A stretch of DNA of 64,000 nucleotides. It comes from Hahella sp. CCB-MM4 (lineage in GTDB: Bacteria; Pseudomonadota; Gammaproteobacteria; Pseudomonadales; Oleiphilaceae). The position numbers were made by a program, and so were the translations under genes. Shown piece after piece: positions 15,359 to 23,904 of the stretch. Location: NCBI RefSeq assembly GCF_002260525.1, contig NZ_MRYI01000016.1:62001-126000 (forward strand), given 5' to 3'. A model generated the notes under the pieces. It was not told where the DNA came from, did not search any database, and saw only the letters and a list, made by a program, of their open reading frames with translations. Position 1 is the stretch's first letter, and the number at the start of each line of letters is the position of its first letter.

Positions 15359-16796
15359 TGCGGCCCTATTATCCAGGATCCAGTTCGCCTTTACGATCAG
15401 TTATCACATCATTTTTCCAACTCTGACTATCGGGATGGCCGTTTATCTGGCCACCATGGAAGGGCTATGGTTGAAAACAGGTCGGGAAATATATCTGCGA
15501 CAAGCCCGGTTCTGGCAGAAACCTTTTGCGATTACCTTTGGTATGGGGGTCGTGTCCGGGGTGGTGCTTTCCTATGAATTCGGGACAAATTTCAGTCGAT
15601 TCTCCGAAATTGTCGGGCCGGTATTAAGCCCATTATTATCTTATGAAGTACTCACTGCTTTCTTCCTGGAAGCGGGGTTTCTCGGCATTATGCTGTTCGG
15701 CTGGAAGAAGGTCTCTCCGAAAGTACACTTCGCCGCAACCCTGATCGTGGCCGTCGGGACATTGTTATCCGCTTTCTGGATACTGGCAGCCAACTCCTGG
15801 CTGCATACTCCAGCGGGCTACACCATCGTTGATGGGCAGTTCCATCCTGAGAGCTGGCTGGAAATCATCTTTAACCCCTCGTTTCCCTATCGATATTTTC
15901 ATATGGTATTTGCAAGTCTGCTGTCTTCCTCTTTGTTGATCGCCGGTGTGCATGCCTATTATCTAATGCGTGGAAAACACCGTGAGTTTGCCAAAGTCGG
16001 GCTGTCTTTTGCCATGTGGGCGCTGATGGTACTGGCTCCGGTACAGATTCTGGTGGGCGACATGCATGGCTTGAATGTTCTTGAACACCAGCCGGTGAAG
16101 CTGGCGGCAATGGAGGGGATATGGGAAACCCATTCAGGTGTTGGGCTGCGGTTGTTTGCCGTGCCGGATCAGGAAAATGCGACCAACCACTATGAAGTCG
16201 TTCTTCCCAATGTGGCGAGCCTGGTTTTGACCCACGAAGCAGACGGCGAAATTCAGGGGTTGGATGCGGTACCGGCTGACGAGCGTCCCCCCGTGGCGGT
16301 AGTGTTTTATGGATTCCGGCTGATGGTGGGGCTGGGGCTATTGATGCTGGCTCTGGGAGCATTGGGGGCCTATGCCCGTTGGAAAGGGCGTCTATATGAT
16401 CATCCCCTGTTACTACGTTTCTCAGTGGCAATGATTCCAGCCGGAGTTATTGCCACTCTGGCCGGATGGTATGTGGTGGAGGTCGGTCGGCAACCCTGGC
16501 TGGTACAGGGGCTGGTGAGGACGATGGATGTTGTTTCCCCCCTGCCGGCTGAGCAAGTGGCCACCAGCCTGGCGCTGTTTGTTGTGGTGTACACCCTGTT
16601 GTTCGGTACTTATATATATTTCATGCGCAAACTGGTGCGCAAAGGGCCGGATTCCGGGGGCGCAGGCGAGAAAAACAGCGTTACCTCTTCTGAGGATCTT
16701 CTTCCCGTCACTCTTAACCCTGACTACCACGGTCGTGAGGGGGAGTCTGCTGAAGGCATTAGCACTGCCTTGAACAAATCTGGACAGGAGGGCTGA
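15351..16796 (+). CDS. cioA: Cytochrome bd-type quinol oxidase subunit I (cyanide-insensitive type)
   Basis: Inner-membrane subunit carrying the haems and the quinol site; reduces O2 to water with electrons from quinol. GGAGG 5 nt before ATG 15351 supports this start over an in-frame codon at 15318, and it places the haem ligand His at position 19 (AFTISYHIIFP), as in E. coli CydA. Also visible are SYEVLTAFFLEAGFLG with its two buried Glu, the HMVFAS haem-ligand His, and GDMHGLNVLEHQPVKLAAMEG. The quinol loop is short, and GRQPWLVQGLVRTMDVVSP is typical of the CioA branch. 481 residues, the branch's usual size. Confidence 0.95.
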   Translation: MLDAALLSRIQFAFTISYHIIFPTLTIGMAVYLATMEGLWLKTGREIYLRQARFWQKPFAITFGMGVVSGVVLSYEFGTNFSRFSEIVGPVLSPLLSYEVLTAFFLEAGFLGIMLFGWKKVSPKVHFAATLIVAVGTLLSAFWILAANSWLHTPAGYTIVDGQFHPESWLEIIFNPSFPYRYFHMVFASLLSSSLLIAGVHAYYLMRGKHREFAKVGLSFAMWALMVLAPVQILVGDMHGLNVLEHQPVKLAAMEGIWETHSGVGLRLFAVPDQENATNHYEVVLPNVASLVLTHEADGEIQGLDAVPADERPPVAVVFYGFRLMVGLGLLMLALGALGAYARWKGRLYDHPLLLRFSVAMIPAGVIATLAGWYVVEVGRQPWLVQGLVRTMDVVSPLPAEQVATSLALFVVVYTLLFGTYIYFMRKLVRKGPDSGGAGEKNSVTSSEDLLPVTLNPDYHGREGESAEGISTALNKSGQEG

Positions 16797-17783
16797 ATGA
16801 TGGATCTGGCGCTGGTTTATCTGGCTTTAATTGCCTGCGGTGTTCTGATGTATGTGCTGTTGGACGGCTTCTCACTGGGCGTTGGTGTCGTTGCCCCCTG
16901 GCTGGAACGGGATGAAGACCGCGCGCTGGCGGTAAAAAGCCTTTCTCATCTTTGGGACAGCAACCAGACATGGCTGGTATTTGGGGGCGTGGCGCTGTTT
17001 GTGGCTTTCCCTAAGGCATATTCACTGGTTTTGTCTGAACTGTATCTACCTATCATTCTGATGCTGATTGCCTTGATATTCCGGGGTGTAGCTTTTGAGT
17101 TCTATTTCAAATCCGATACCAGCCGCGGTTGGTGGAATTTCAGCTTCAGCTTCGGCTCGATTCTGGCCACCTTGAGCCAGGGATTGATTCTGGGAACTCT
17201 GGTGCAGGGAGGAGTAGAGCAGGGGAGACTGGAGTGGCTGACGCCTTTCTCTTTGCTGACAGCTTTGAGCCTGTTGTTCGGATATGGACTGCTGGGCAGC
17301 TGCTGGCTGGTCAGGAAAAGTGAGGGACGCATGGCTGCCAGGAGCCGGGTATTGGCCCGTATTCTCTTGCTTTGTGTCTTGGTCTCTCTGGCATTGGTAA
17401 GTCTAGGGATGTTGCTGACCCAGCCTCAGGTGGCAGCTCGTTGGCTGCATATGCCCGGTATTCTGCTGCTGGCTCCAGTACCGGTTCTCTGCGCTTGGGT
17501 GAGCTGGTCCTTATGGAAAATGCTGGGAGACAAGAACGGACACGATCTGCAACCGCTAGGGTTAGCAATGTTGTTGTTTCTGTTGTCATTTGTCGGGCTG
17601 GTTGCGGGCATGTTCCCCTATATCGTCCCTGGGCAGCTGACGATATGGCAGGCGCTGGCGCCGGAAAGCACTTTGATATTTGCCCTGGTGGGAATCGTAC
17701 TGCTGCTCCCGGTTGTCATCGGCTACAACATATACAACTACCGGGTATTTGCCGGTAAGACACGCATGGAGGATGGTTATTAA
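16797..17783 (+). CDS. cioB: Cytochrome bd-type quinol oxidase subunit II
   Basis: Second core subunit of the oxidase, an eight- to nine-helix membrane protein, 328 residues. It starts YLALIACGVLMYVLLDGFSLGVG and has WDSNQTWLVFGG and FRGVAFEF, as expected in the CioB branch. AGGAGG ends 5 nt before the first ATG; a second ATG follows directly. The gene abuts cioA with no gap, so the subunits are made together. Confidence 0.95.
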   Translation: MMDLALVYLALIACGVLMYVLLDGFSLGVGVVAPWLERDEDRALAVKSLSHLWDSNQTWLVFGGVALFVAFPKAYSLVLSELYLPIILMLIALIFRGVAFEFYFKSDTSRGWWNFSFSFGSILATLSQGLILGTLVQGGVEQGRLEWLTPFSLLTALSLLFGYGLLGSCWLVRKSEGRMAARSRVLARILLLCVLVSLALVSLGMLLTQPQVAARWLHMPGILLLAPVPVLCAWVSWSLWKMLGDKNGHDLQPLGLAMLLFLLSFVGLVAGMFPYIVPGQLTIWQALAPESTLIFALVGIVLLLPVVIGYNIYNYRVFAGKTRMEDGY

Positions 17784-17800
17784 ATGGGAGACAGCTACTA

Positions 17801-17938
17801 ATGGGCCGGTTGCCTCAAAAACGACTGCAGGGAGTATTGAAGACTGAATGGGGGGCCGCATGTGCCCTCTATGTCGGAGGTGTGGTGATTATGTTACTTG
17901 CGGCTTCGATGGTTCGCTTTGGGCTGGGGATGCTTTGA
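17801..17938 (+). CDS. Small membrane protein after cioB, DUF2474-like
   Basis: 45 residues: a basic start (MGRLPQKRLQGVLKTEWG) and one membrane helix (ALYVGGVVIMLLAASMV). The build and position match the small DUF2474 or CydX-like peptides that follow bd oxidase genes and stabilise the complex. The Shine-Dalgarno box (GGGAG) is 11-12 nt away, longer than ideal. The last codons form one arm of a hairpin, so the terminator starts inside the gene. Confidence 0.65.
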   Translation: MGRLPQKRLQGVLKTEWGAACALYVGGVVIMLLAASMVRFGLGML

Positions 17939-17946
17939 TCCCCAGC
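17923..17946 (+). terminator. Hairpin at the end of the bd oxidase operon
   Basis: GCTGGGGA at 17923-17930 pairs with TCCCCAGC at 17939-17946 around an 8-nt loop that holds the stop codon. Only a mild T-rich stretch follows, so efficiency is uncertain. Confidence 0.5.
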
Positions 17947-18301
17947 GCCTGGATTTCTCATGTTTAGTTATGCCTGTGTTTGGGTTTCCTGGCTGGATCT
18001 TCGGTGCTTAGATATTAAGTTTCCGGCTTTCCAGCGCAGGATTTTCAGCAGGTAGAGCATATATCCCGTTTTTAGGTCATATGGCCTATGTCAAAATTTG
18101 CATATCGTACACGGTTATATTAACGTGGCATTTGTTAATGTTTTGATCTTTGATATTTTTCAGGGGCTGTTTGTGTACCGCTCAACAGTCCCGCACCAGA
18201 ACTCATTGCGGAGTTTGCTTTTCAGATGAACGTTAACCGGTAAGCTGCGCGAAGCCTGCTTGCAGGTTGCATGATGACCAGATTGCTGTATAGAAGCCGT
18301 T
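17947..18301. other. AT-rich spacer before the acidic membrane protein gene
   Basis: No gene. A near-perfect 16-bp palindrome (TAGGTCATATGGCCTA) lies at 18073-18088 and could be an operator. The segment 18100-18165 is AT-rich and promoter-like, but no clear -35/-10 pair was found. Confidence 0.4.
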
Positions 18302-19252
18302 ATGATGTCTCTATTTATACATCTGCTTGAAGTTCTGACTTTCTGTCTTGTGGCATTCCTTTTCTATCGTCTTCACAGCACTTACCGGCAATCTTTGCTG
18401 GAAGACAAAGCTCACACACATCAGTTTTTCAATATCCCGGAAACCTCTTCAGTTCCCCGCAAGCCAGTCGATGACTCCAAGCCTGATCCGGTATACGACA
18501 TTCCTGTGATGGAGCGGGAAATACGTGAAATGGTGGAACTCATCCACTCAACCATGAACAGCCTTGATGAACCTGAAGCAGCCGATGTCGATCAGGTAGA
18601 AGCTGTTGATCAGATAGAAGCTGTTGATCAGATAGAAGCTGAGACGGCTGCCGTCACTCAGGAAGAGTCTGCATCGGATCCTCAGGCTGTCGTTGAGAGT
18701 TCGCCGGAAGGAGCCGACCAAGCAACACTTCCCGTTGAGGAAGTGCTACCTCTGGCAGAAAGATTTTCCCATTTGGCCGATTTGTTTACCCATCTGGATG
18801 AAAACAGAAAGAGTGAAACAGATCGACAGGAACACACCGAGTCTGACCAGGTTCCTGACGCTGCGATGGGCGTTGAGAATACGCAAAAATCCGACCATTT
18901 GAACGATGCTGAATGTGAATCTGAACAGGAGTCTTTCAGCTCGGTTGATAATGCCTTGAGCGACTATATTGGTGACTTCTTCTCTATGGACGGACCCGAC
19001 TCAGGTTATCCTGAGCAATATACTGAGTCTTTTGACAGCGGCACTGATCACCATCGGGTCTTGTCGTCTGCGGATGATGTTCGGGAACCTATAGATAGTG
19101 CTCGGAATACTATAGATAGTGCTCGGGAAATAGATAGTGCTCGGGAAATGATAAAGGCAACCTCCCCCCAGGTGGATGAGTCGAAAGAGGTTGCGCCGAA
19201 AGATCTGCCAGGATCGCCGAAGAGAGATCCGAAATTCGCTGTAGGCTCTTAA
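18302..19252 (+). CDS. Single-helix membrane protein with acidic repeat-rich cytoplasmic part
   Basis: 316 residues, no family recognised. An N-terminal helix ([21 protein letters not shown]) is followed by a long, acidic, low-complexity region. It includes three copies of DQ[VI]EAV-type hexads near 97-114 and three of IDSAR near 264-281, both produced by recent DNA repeats. A helix such as [21 protein letters not shown] may be the only structured part. The layout recalls ZipA-like membrane tethers, but no FtsZ-binding domain is visible. No good RBS is seen. Its stop overlaps the convergent trmL end by 4 nt. Confidence 0.65.
   Translation: MMSLFIHLLEVLTFCLVAFLFYRLHSTYRQSLLEDKAHTHQFFNIPETSSVPRKPVDDSKPDPVYDIPVMEREIREMVELIHSTMNSLDEPEAADVDQVEAVDQIEAVDQIEAETAAVTQEESASDPQAVVESSPEGADQATLPVEEVLPLAERFSHLADLFTHLDENRKSETDRQEHTESDQVPDAAMGVENTQKSDHLNDAECESEQESFSSVDNALSDYIGDFFSMDGPDSGYPEQYTESFDSGTDHHRVLSSADDVREPIDSARNTIDSAREIDSAREMIKATSPQVDESKEVAPKDLPGSPKRDPKFAVGS
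18590..18643 (+). repeat. 18-bp tandem repeat, three copies, in coding sequence
   Basis: Units at 18590-18607, 18608-18625 and 18626-18643 are nearly identical (GATCAGATAGAAGCTGTT type). Each adds six residues in frame. Confidence 0.9.
19091..19145 (+). repeat. Tandem repeat of an ATAGATAGTGCTCGG core, three copies
   Basis: The 15-bp core is exact at 19091, 19112 and 19130, at spacings of 21 and 18 bp, so every unit keeps the reading frame and encodes IDSAR-type units. Confidence 0.9.
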
Positions 19253-19713
19253 AGCCCACCTTCAAATCCCAGTTGACGCCAGGCTTCGTATGCCACCAGT
19301 GCGACAGTGTTTGATAAATTCAGGCTGCGGCTGGAGGCTTTCATCGGGATGCGCAGGCAATGTTCTGTTCCCAGGTCATCCAGGAAATTCTGCGGCAAAC
19401 CCCTTGTTTCCGGCCCGAAAACCAATGCATCTCCTTGAGCAAATGCCACTTCATGGTAATAACGTTTACCACGGGTCGATAACGCGAAGACCCGATTAGG
19501 GTTTACCGATTCAAGAAATTTCGGATAGCTCTCATGACGCACGACGGCGGCATATTCGTGGTAATCCAGACCAGCCCTTTGCAGGCGTTTGTCATCCCAG
19601 ATAAAACCCAGCGGTTCAATCAAATGCAGCTGGAAACCGCAGTTGGCGCATAGCCGGATAACATTTCCCGTGTTAGGGGGAATTTCAGGTTGGAACAGAA
19701 CAATATGCAGCAT
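19249..19713 (-). CDS. trmL: tRNA (cytidine/uridine-34-2'-O)-methyltransferase
   Basis: SPOUT-class enzyme that methylates the ribose of the wobble nucleotide in tRNA-Leu species, using S-adenosylmethionine. 154 residues, the normal length. Family motifs: [11 protein letters not shown] near the start, FGPETRGLP near 100, and [26 protein letters not shown] split over the knot that binds the cofactor. It forms a convergent pair with the acidic membrane protein gene. Confidence 0.95.
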   Translation of the reverse strand: MLHIVLFQPEIPPNTGNVIRLCANCGFQLHLIEPLGFIWDDKRLQRAGLDYHEYAAVVRHESYPKFLESVNPNRVFALSTRGKRYYHEVAFAQGDALVFGPETRGLPQNFLDDLGTEHCLRIPMKASSRSLNLSNTVALVAYEAWRQLGFEGGL

Positions 19714-19759
19714 AGGAAGTACGTCGGTTGAGTAAGATCAAAACCCGCCTATTGTTTCT

Positions 19760-19850
19760 ATTAAGAGGTGGCTATGCAAGGAGAGATAGCTGTGCAAGGA
19801 GAGAAAGACATGCTAAGAGAGAAATACATGCAAGCAAGAAGGAAGGGTGC
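19760..19850. repeat. Imperfect 18-bp tandem repeat, five units, intergenic
   Basis: Units begin at 19760, 19778, 19796, 19814 and 19832, each ending in ATGC or GTGC (for example AAGGAGAGATAGCTGTGC and AAGGAGAGAAAGACATGC); the last is 19 bp. They lie between the trmL start and the 3' end of the next - strand gene. A 45-codon + strand frame crosses the array but has no support as a gene. Confidence 0.85.
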
Positions 19851-19884
19851 CGTTGAAAGAAGGGCATGCAGGCATGTGTGCCGT

Positions 19885-20607
19885 CTATTCATTCAGAATG
19901 TCAGTAAATAGTGCAGAGTGGTAGTGACTGAACCAGCCATGGATATCTTCCAGCTTGTCTTCTATGACCATGGGCACTGCTTTGCTGAACAGATCCAGGA
20001 GAATGACGGCATTGACGGATGAATCTGTTTCCGTCGCATCTCTCAAGCGGTTTGCCAGGTGTAGATTGACTATCTGGAGCTTTTCATAAATGGTTTTCAG
20101 CCCCTTCAGGGTCAGGTCCGGCGTCGCCCCGGATTCCATCAGATAGTATTGGGCGAGCAGGTACATGCCCACTGCCCGGAAGACGGTGTCTTTCTCTGAA
20201 GCCAGCGGCAGGTGTTGCCTGCCCATTGGCTTGAAGAAACCCAGATAGGGACATCCGCTGGAGGAGAGTAACAGTCCGATGAGGGAGCTCAGGCCCTTCT
20301 GCACGGTGGAATCTGTGGTAATGACCTTTTTGTCCACCCGGACTTCCAGCGAGACCTGATCGTAGGACATGAGAGAAGCACTGGCATCTACGCAGTCCAC
20401 CAGGCTCAAGGCGGCAGGGCAGTATTGGTGCTGCCCGTCGTCCAGCGGACAATGGGGGCATTTGTGGTAATCAAGTTGAGTCCATTCCGGACCCTCATGA
20501 TGCTTGGGGTCAATCATCTCTGCCGAGTTATCATCGAGATGCAGTTTAAAGGTATTCTCTGACCCGTCTTCGAAGCGAAAGATGTAACTGATATTGATAT
20601 TCGCCAT
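19885..20607 (-). CDS. Conserved-looking hypothetical with a cysteine cluster
   Basis: 240 residues, no function recognised. The ATG at 20607 has AGGA 8 nt upstream and is preferred over the ATG at 20625. The N-terminal part is a beta-rich region (NISYIFRFEDGSENTFKLHL). A possible metal site follows (CPHCPLDDGQHQYCPAA, about residues 50-66), then a helical C-terminal half. It is the last gene of the - strand run with a kinase, a CheC-like protein and a CheY-like receiver, so a part in that signalling path is likely by context. Confidence 0.7.
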   Translation of the reverse strand: MANINISYIFRFEDGSENTFKLHLDDNSAEMIDPKHHEGPEWTQLDYHKCPHCPLDDGQHQYCPAALSLVDCVDASASLMSYDQVSLEVRVDKKVITTDSTVQKGLSSLIGLLLSSSGCPYLGFFKPMGRQHLPLASEKDTVFRAVGMYLLAQYYLMESGATPDLTLKGLKTIYEKLQIVNLHLANRLRDATETDSSVNAVILLDLFSKAVPMVIEDKLEDIHGWFSHYHSALFTDILNE

Positions 20608-20694
20608 GTCTGGATTCCTGGCCATCTTTTAATTGATTGATCAATACATTGCCTGAGAGGAGTAAAGAGCCAACTCGACAAAATGCCAAATGTG

Positions 20695-22008
20695 TTATGA
20701 CTGCGCTGCTTCCTGTTCTGTTTCGATTTCGGGCTGCTTAACCGGTAACCAGAGGACAAACTTGGTGCCTTCTCCCGGTGTGCTGTTCACTTCGATATGC
20801 CCGTGATGTTTCTTGATGATGTTGTAGGACACTGACAATCCCAGCCCGGTACCTTTGCCCACAGGTTTGGTGGTGAAAAAGGGTTCGAAGATACGGTTAA
20901 GGTGCTCCTGCGAGATTCCGCATCCGGTATCAGCCACTGATATAAAGATCTGGTCGCCACGCTGTCCGGTACAGATGGTAATTTTGCCTTTCTTTTCGAT
21001 GGAGTGCGCTGCATTGACCACCAGATTCATGAATACCTGATTAATCTGTGAAGGAATACATTCTATCTCCGGCAAATCCTCAAAGTGTTTCTCTACCTCG
21101 GCTTTATACTTCACTTCGTTCCACACCACGTTCAGGGTGCTATCAAGTCCCTTGTGGATATCTGCCATCTGCCACTCAGACTCACCGACATGGGAAAAGC
21201 CCTTCAGGTCTTCGACGATTCGTTTGATTCTCTCGATACCATCTTTGGACTCTTTTACCAGACTGACCAGATCTTCCTTCAGGTAGTCAAAATCATACTT
21301 TTCCTTTGCTTGCCGAACGGCTTCCTGAGCTTCCGGTACTCCGTTGCGGCATAGCTGATCTTCGTAGACATCAATCACGGCCATCAGATCTTCCACCATG
21401 TGTCCCAGTGATCCCATGTTGGAGTAGACGAAGCCCGTCGGGTTGTTGATTTCATGAGCAACACCGGCTGCCAGTTGACCTATGGCGGCCATTTTCTCTG
21501 ATTGCAGCAGCTGGTTTTGGGCCTCCTCAAGCTTGGTGATCAGTTTTTGCTGTTCGCGTTTCTCGCGTTCCAGGCTGTTGGTAAGACGTTGCATGGCAAG
21601 TGTCTGTTCTGCCACTTCGGTAATATCGGTCACAACTATCAGGACACCGGCCACCTTTTTCTCTTCATCAAGCAAAGGGCTGAAAGTGCAGTTCTGGTAC
21701 ATGAACTCGACTTCGCCGGTGATCGGCCGCGTGGTAGGAAAACGAAATACATAAGGCCTTTTTTTCCAGTCAGTGAAGGCCATGTGTTGCAGGGTATACA
21801 CCGTGTCGATTTTCTTTTGAAACCAGCTTTGCGGAATTTCAGGGAAGATGTCATAGATGCTTTTGCCCAATACATCTTCCCGGTCGTGGCCGCTGTTCAG
21901 TTTCATGAATTGATTCCAGAACTGAATGTGGCCTACCTGGTCAACAATGACAATCCCGGTATTGAGTCGCTGGATAATGCCTTCAAAGTAGTTTGGGTCC
22001 GGAATCAT
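20695..22008 (-). CDS. Cytoplasmic PAS-domain sensor histidine kinase
   Basis: 437 residues without membrane helices. A PAS domain (about 8-135: GIVIVDQVGHIQFWN, then VLIVVTDITE) leads through a coiled coil to HisKA with the H box [16 protein letters not shown] and a HATPase (NLVVNAAHSI, DTGCGI, GKGTGLGLSVSYNI). The kinase core is strikingly like that of the + strand kinase at 25611, including the long segment between H box and N box. Likely partners are the CheY-like receiver at 22707 and the receivers in the divergent operon. Confidence 0.93.
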   Translation of the reverse strand: MIPDPNYFEGIIQRLNTGIVIVDQVGHIQFWNQFMKLNSGHDREDVLGKSIYDIFPEIPQSWFQKKIDTVYTLQHMAFTDWKKRPYVFRFPTTRPITGEVEFMYQNCTFSPLLDEEKKVAGVLIVVTDITEVAEQTLAMQRLTNSLEREKREQQKLITKLEEAQNQLLQSEKMAAIGQLAAGVAHEINNPTGFVYSNMGSLGHMVEDLMAVIDVYEDQLCRNGVPEAQEAVRQAKEKYDFDYLKEDLVSLVKESKDGIERIKRIVEDLKGFSHVGESEWQMADIHKGLDSTLNVVWNEVKYKAEVEKHFEDLPEIECIPSQINQVFMNLVVNAAHSIEKKGKITICTGQRGDQIFISVADTGCGISQEHLNRIFEPFFTTKPVGKGTGLGLSVSYNIIKKHHGHIEVNSTPGEGTKFVLWLPVKQPEIETEQEAAQS

Positions 22009-22076
22009 GTTGCATCCCTGTCTCTGTTACCTTGTTCAAGAATTCAATCGGTCTCAACCTGTCAAACATCTACTTT

Positions 22077-22120
22077 TTTCAAACACGATCAATCAAGTTT
22101 TCAAACACTGTCAATCAAGC
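22077..22120. repeat. 22-bp tandem repeat, two copies, across the stop of the CheC-like gene
   Basis: Units at 22077-22098 and 22099-22120 share 19 of 22 bases (core TTTCAAACAC..TCAATCAAG). The second carries the last codons and TGA of the CheC-like gene on the - strand; the first lies just past the stop. Confidence 0.85.
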
Positions 22121-22703
22121 GGTCCACCGCATCGGATACGGCTTTGATGGATGTGTTGGATATGCATATCAAAAGCTCGCAGGCAAAAGCGTGGGACTCA
22201 ATCCTGAATTGAATTTCCACCAGCAGGGCCTTTGAATCCTTCAGGGCTGTTCCCTGGATAAATGAGTTCAGGGTTTCACCCTCAAAAAATAGTGTCGGAG
22301 AAGAAAACGTGGACTGTTCCAGGTGCAGCTGTTCGCAGATTCCAGAAATGCATGCGCCGACCAGGAGATTAGTTAAATCGAGAATCAACTCTTCTTTGAT
22401 CTGTGCTTCGCCATCGTCCACGTATCCCATCAGCTCCGCCAGTTCATTAGCGCCATTCATTCCAAAAATGACCAGTACTTCCCCTCTGAAGGGGCCAATA
22501 AAAGATTGACGGGTAGTGATGACCGGTTGCTTGGATATCTGCTGATGAGCTTCATGCATATCATCGCTGCCTTTCACGGCATAGAGCCGGGGGACGGAAA
22601 GCACAACAAAGGTTTCTATCAACCTGGCCAGACGGTCGGCGCCCTGGCCCATGGCGATATTGATGATCTCCTGTAATGCGTCAAGCTGCTCCTGGGTAAA
22701 CAT
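22101..22703 (-). CDS. CheC-like phosphatase
   Basis: CheC/CheX/FliY-family protein, likely to remove phosphate from a CheY-type receiver. 200 residues. The family signature D-x3-E-x2-N-x22-P is present in full at residues 8-38 (D8, E12, N15, P38). A second, slightly altered copy occurs further on (E-x3-D-x2-N then P). Two active sites suggest CheC rather than CheX. The CheY-like receiver gene ends only 3 nt upstream, an obvious substrate. Confidence 0.85.
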   Translation of the reverse strand: MFTQEQLDALQEIINIAMGQGADRLARLIETFVVLSVPRLYAVKGSDDMHEAHQQISKQPVITTRQSFIGPFRGEVLVIFGMNGANELAELMGYVDDGEAQIKEELILDLTNLLVGACISGICEQLHLEQSTFSSPTLFFEGETLNSFIQGTALKDSKALLVEIQFRIESHAFACELLICISNTSIKAVSDAVDRLIDSV

Positions 22704-22706
22704 GAT

Positions 22707-23075
22707 TCACAGCAGACCAATTTCCCGGATACGCTGACGCAGAACGTCGGTAGTGACCGGTTTGCCAATAAAACTCGCAGCCCCCAACGCTTTCACCCGC
22801 TGCTGGGCTTCCGGCTGAATGTCAGCGCTGATCACAATAACAATGGTATTGGCATCAATTTCCTTCAGTGATTTGAGTACCGTATAACCGTCCATTTCCG
22901 GCATGGTCAGATCCAGGAACATCACGTCCGCTTTGCCGCAATGGTATGCGTCCAGAGCTTCCTTCCCATTCCTGGCAAAAGTGATTTCCACATCCTTCAG
23001 ATTCGATGGCAATGCTTTCATGACCATTTTGCGAGATAGTGATGAATCGTCAGCAATGACAATATGCATGGTCAT
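22707..23075 (-). CDS. CheY-like single-domain response regulator
   Basis: Stand-alone receiver of 122 residues. The open frame extends upstream, but GGGAGG 8 nt before ATG 23075 fixes this start. Acidic pocket D9/D10, phospho-Asp55 in MFLDLTMPEMDG, Ser in VISAD and Lys in IGKPV are all present. It heads the - strand run with a CheC-like phosphatase and a PAS kinase, which together make a minimal phospho-relay with its own off switch. Confidence 0.93.
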   Translation of the reverse strand: MTMHIVIADDSSLSRKMVMKALPSNLKDVEITFARNGKEALDAYHCGKADVMFLDLTMPEMDGYTVLKSLKEIDANTIVIVISADIQPEAQQRVKALGAASFIGKPVTTDVLRQRIREIGLL

Positions 23076-23293
23076 AGATGTCCTCCCTACACCGTCCTGA
23101 CTTATTAGTATAGACAAGAGTTTCAGATACGTAGTCCCGCCGGCTTGTAATGAATGGCCGGCTGACTTGCAGTATTGGACATCGAGCGTTATATCTAATG
23201 AATCCAAATGGCGTTGATGGAGCGCCTGAACACTGAATGTGTCACTCCAGACGACAATAGAATACAGGGAATGACAATCATGGAGGGGACGTT

Positions 23294-23722
23294 ATGTCTT
23301 CTGACCTGGAACAGGACAATGCGTTAACCTCTGGCCTTAGAAGCCTGGCGGCTTATTCGTTTCCCAAGCGCTGTGTTTGCTGTGGCCGGGTATACCAGAA
23401 CATTGAGGAATTTGTTACCCAGACTGTGCCCTGTGGTCTTTCAGGGAGTGGCTTTAAAGAAGTAACAGAGGAAGACGGCGAAGTGGTCGTGGAAGTTTTC
23501 CGTAACTGTGCCTGCGGTTCTTCTCTGATGGAATTCTGTGGAGACCGGCGGGGGCATTCCGATGATAGCCGGAAACTTCGTGATAGATTTGACGAGTTGG
23601 TGGTCATGCTTCAGGACAAAGGAATTGCGGTAGAAACGGCAAAGGTGGAATTACGTAAGCTGGTCAACGGACAGGAATCTGTGCTGCTGAGCACATATTT
23701 AAAGGATTTGCCTGATATCTGA
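23294..23722 (+). CDS. Hypothetical protein with two cysteine pairs
   Basis: 142 residues, soluble, no family recognised. CVCCG near residue 27 and CACG near 73 could form a zinc ribbon; other Cys occur at PCGL and FCGD. The C-terminal half is helical (ELVVMLQDKGIAVETAKVELRKLV). GGAGGGG before the ATG is a good ribosome site. It is divergent from the CheY-like gene and 182 nt before a receiver-PAS gene, so it may be the first gene of the + strand signalling run. Confidence 0.7.
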   Translation: MSSDLEQDNALTSGLRSLAAYSFPKRCVCCGRVYQNIEEFVTQTVPCGLSGSGFKEVTEEDGEVVVEVFRNCACGSSLMEFCGDRRGHSDDSRKLRDRFDELVVMLQDKGIAVETAKVELRKLVNGQESVLLSTYLKDLPDI

Positions 23723-23904
23723 TCAATTTGGTTGCAGTCGGTTGGCGGCCAACTACACTAATTAAGAAGAGTATTTTCTCATATTGCCCCGCGTGGGGAG
23801 TGTGGGAGTAGGCCTCACGGAAGGAGGCTTGTAGTCGATTATCAGGGAGACTGCAGAATGCCATGGGCGCTATAGCGCAACCACACGGAGAAAGGGATCT
23901 CATT

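Noticed and set aside
19773-19910. A 45-codon + strand ORF over the 18-bp repeats
   Set aside because: Its sequence is made by the repeat array and it overlaps the end of the - strand gene; nothing marks it as a gene.
20633-20644. FNR/ANR-like box TTGATTGATCAA
   Set aside because: The half-sites are separated by 2 bp rather than the required 4, and it lies just before a gene without redox ties.
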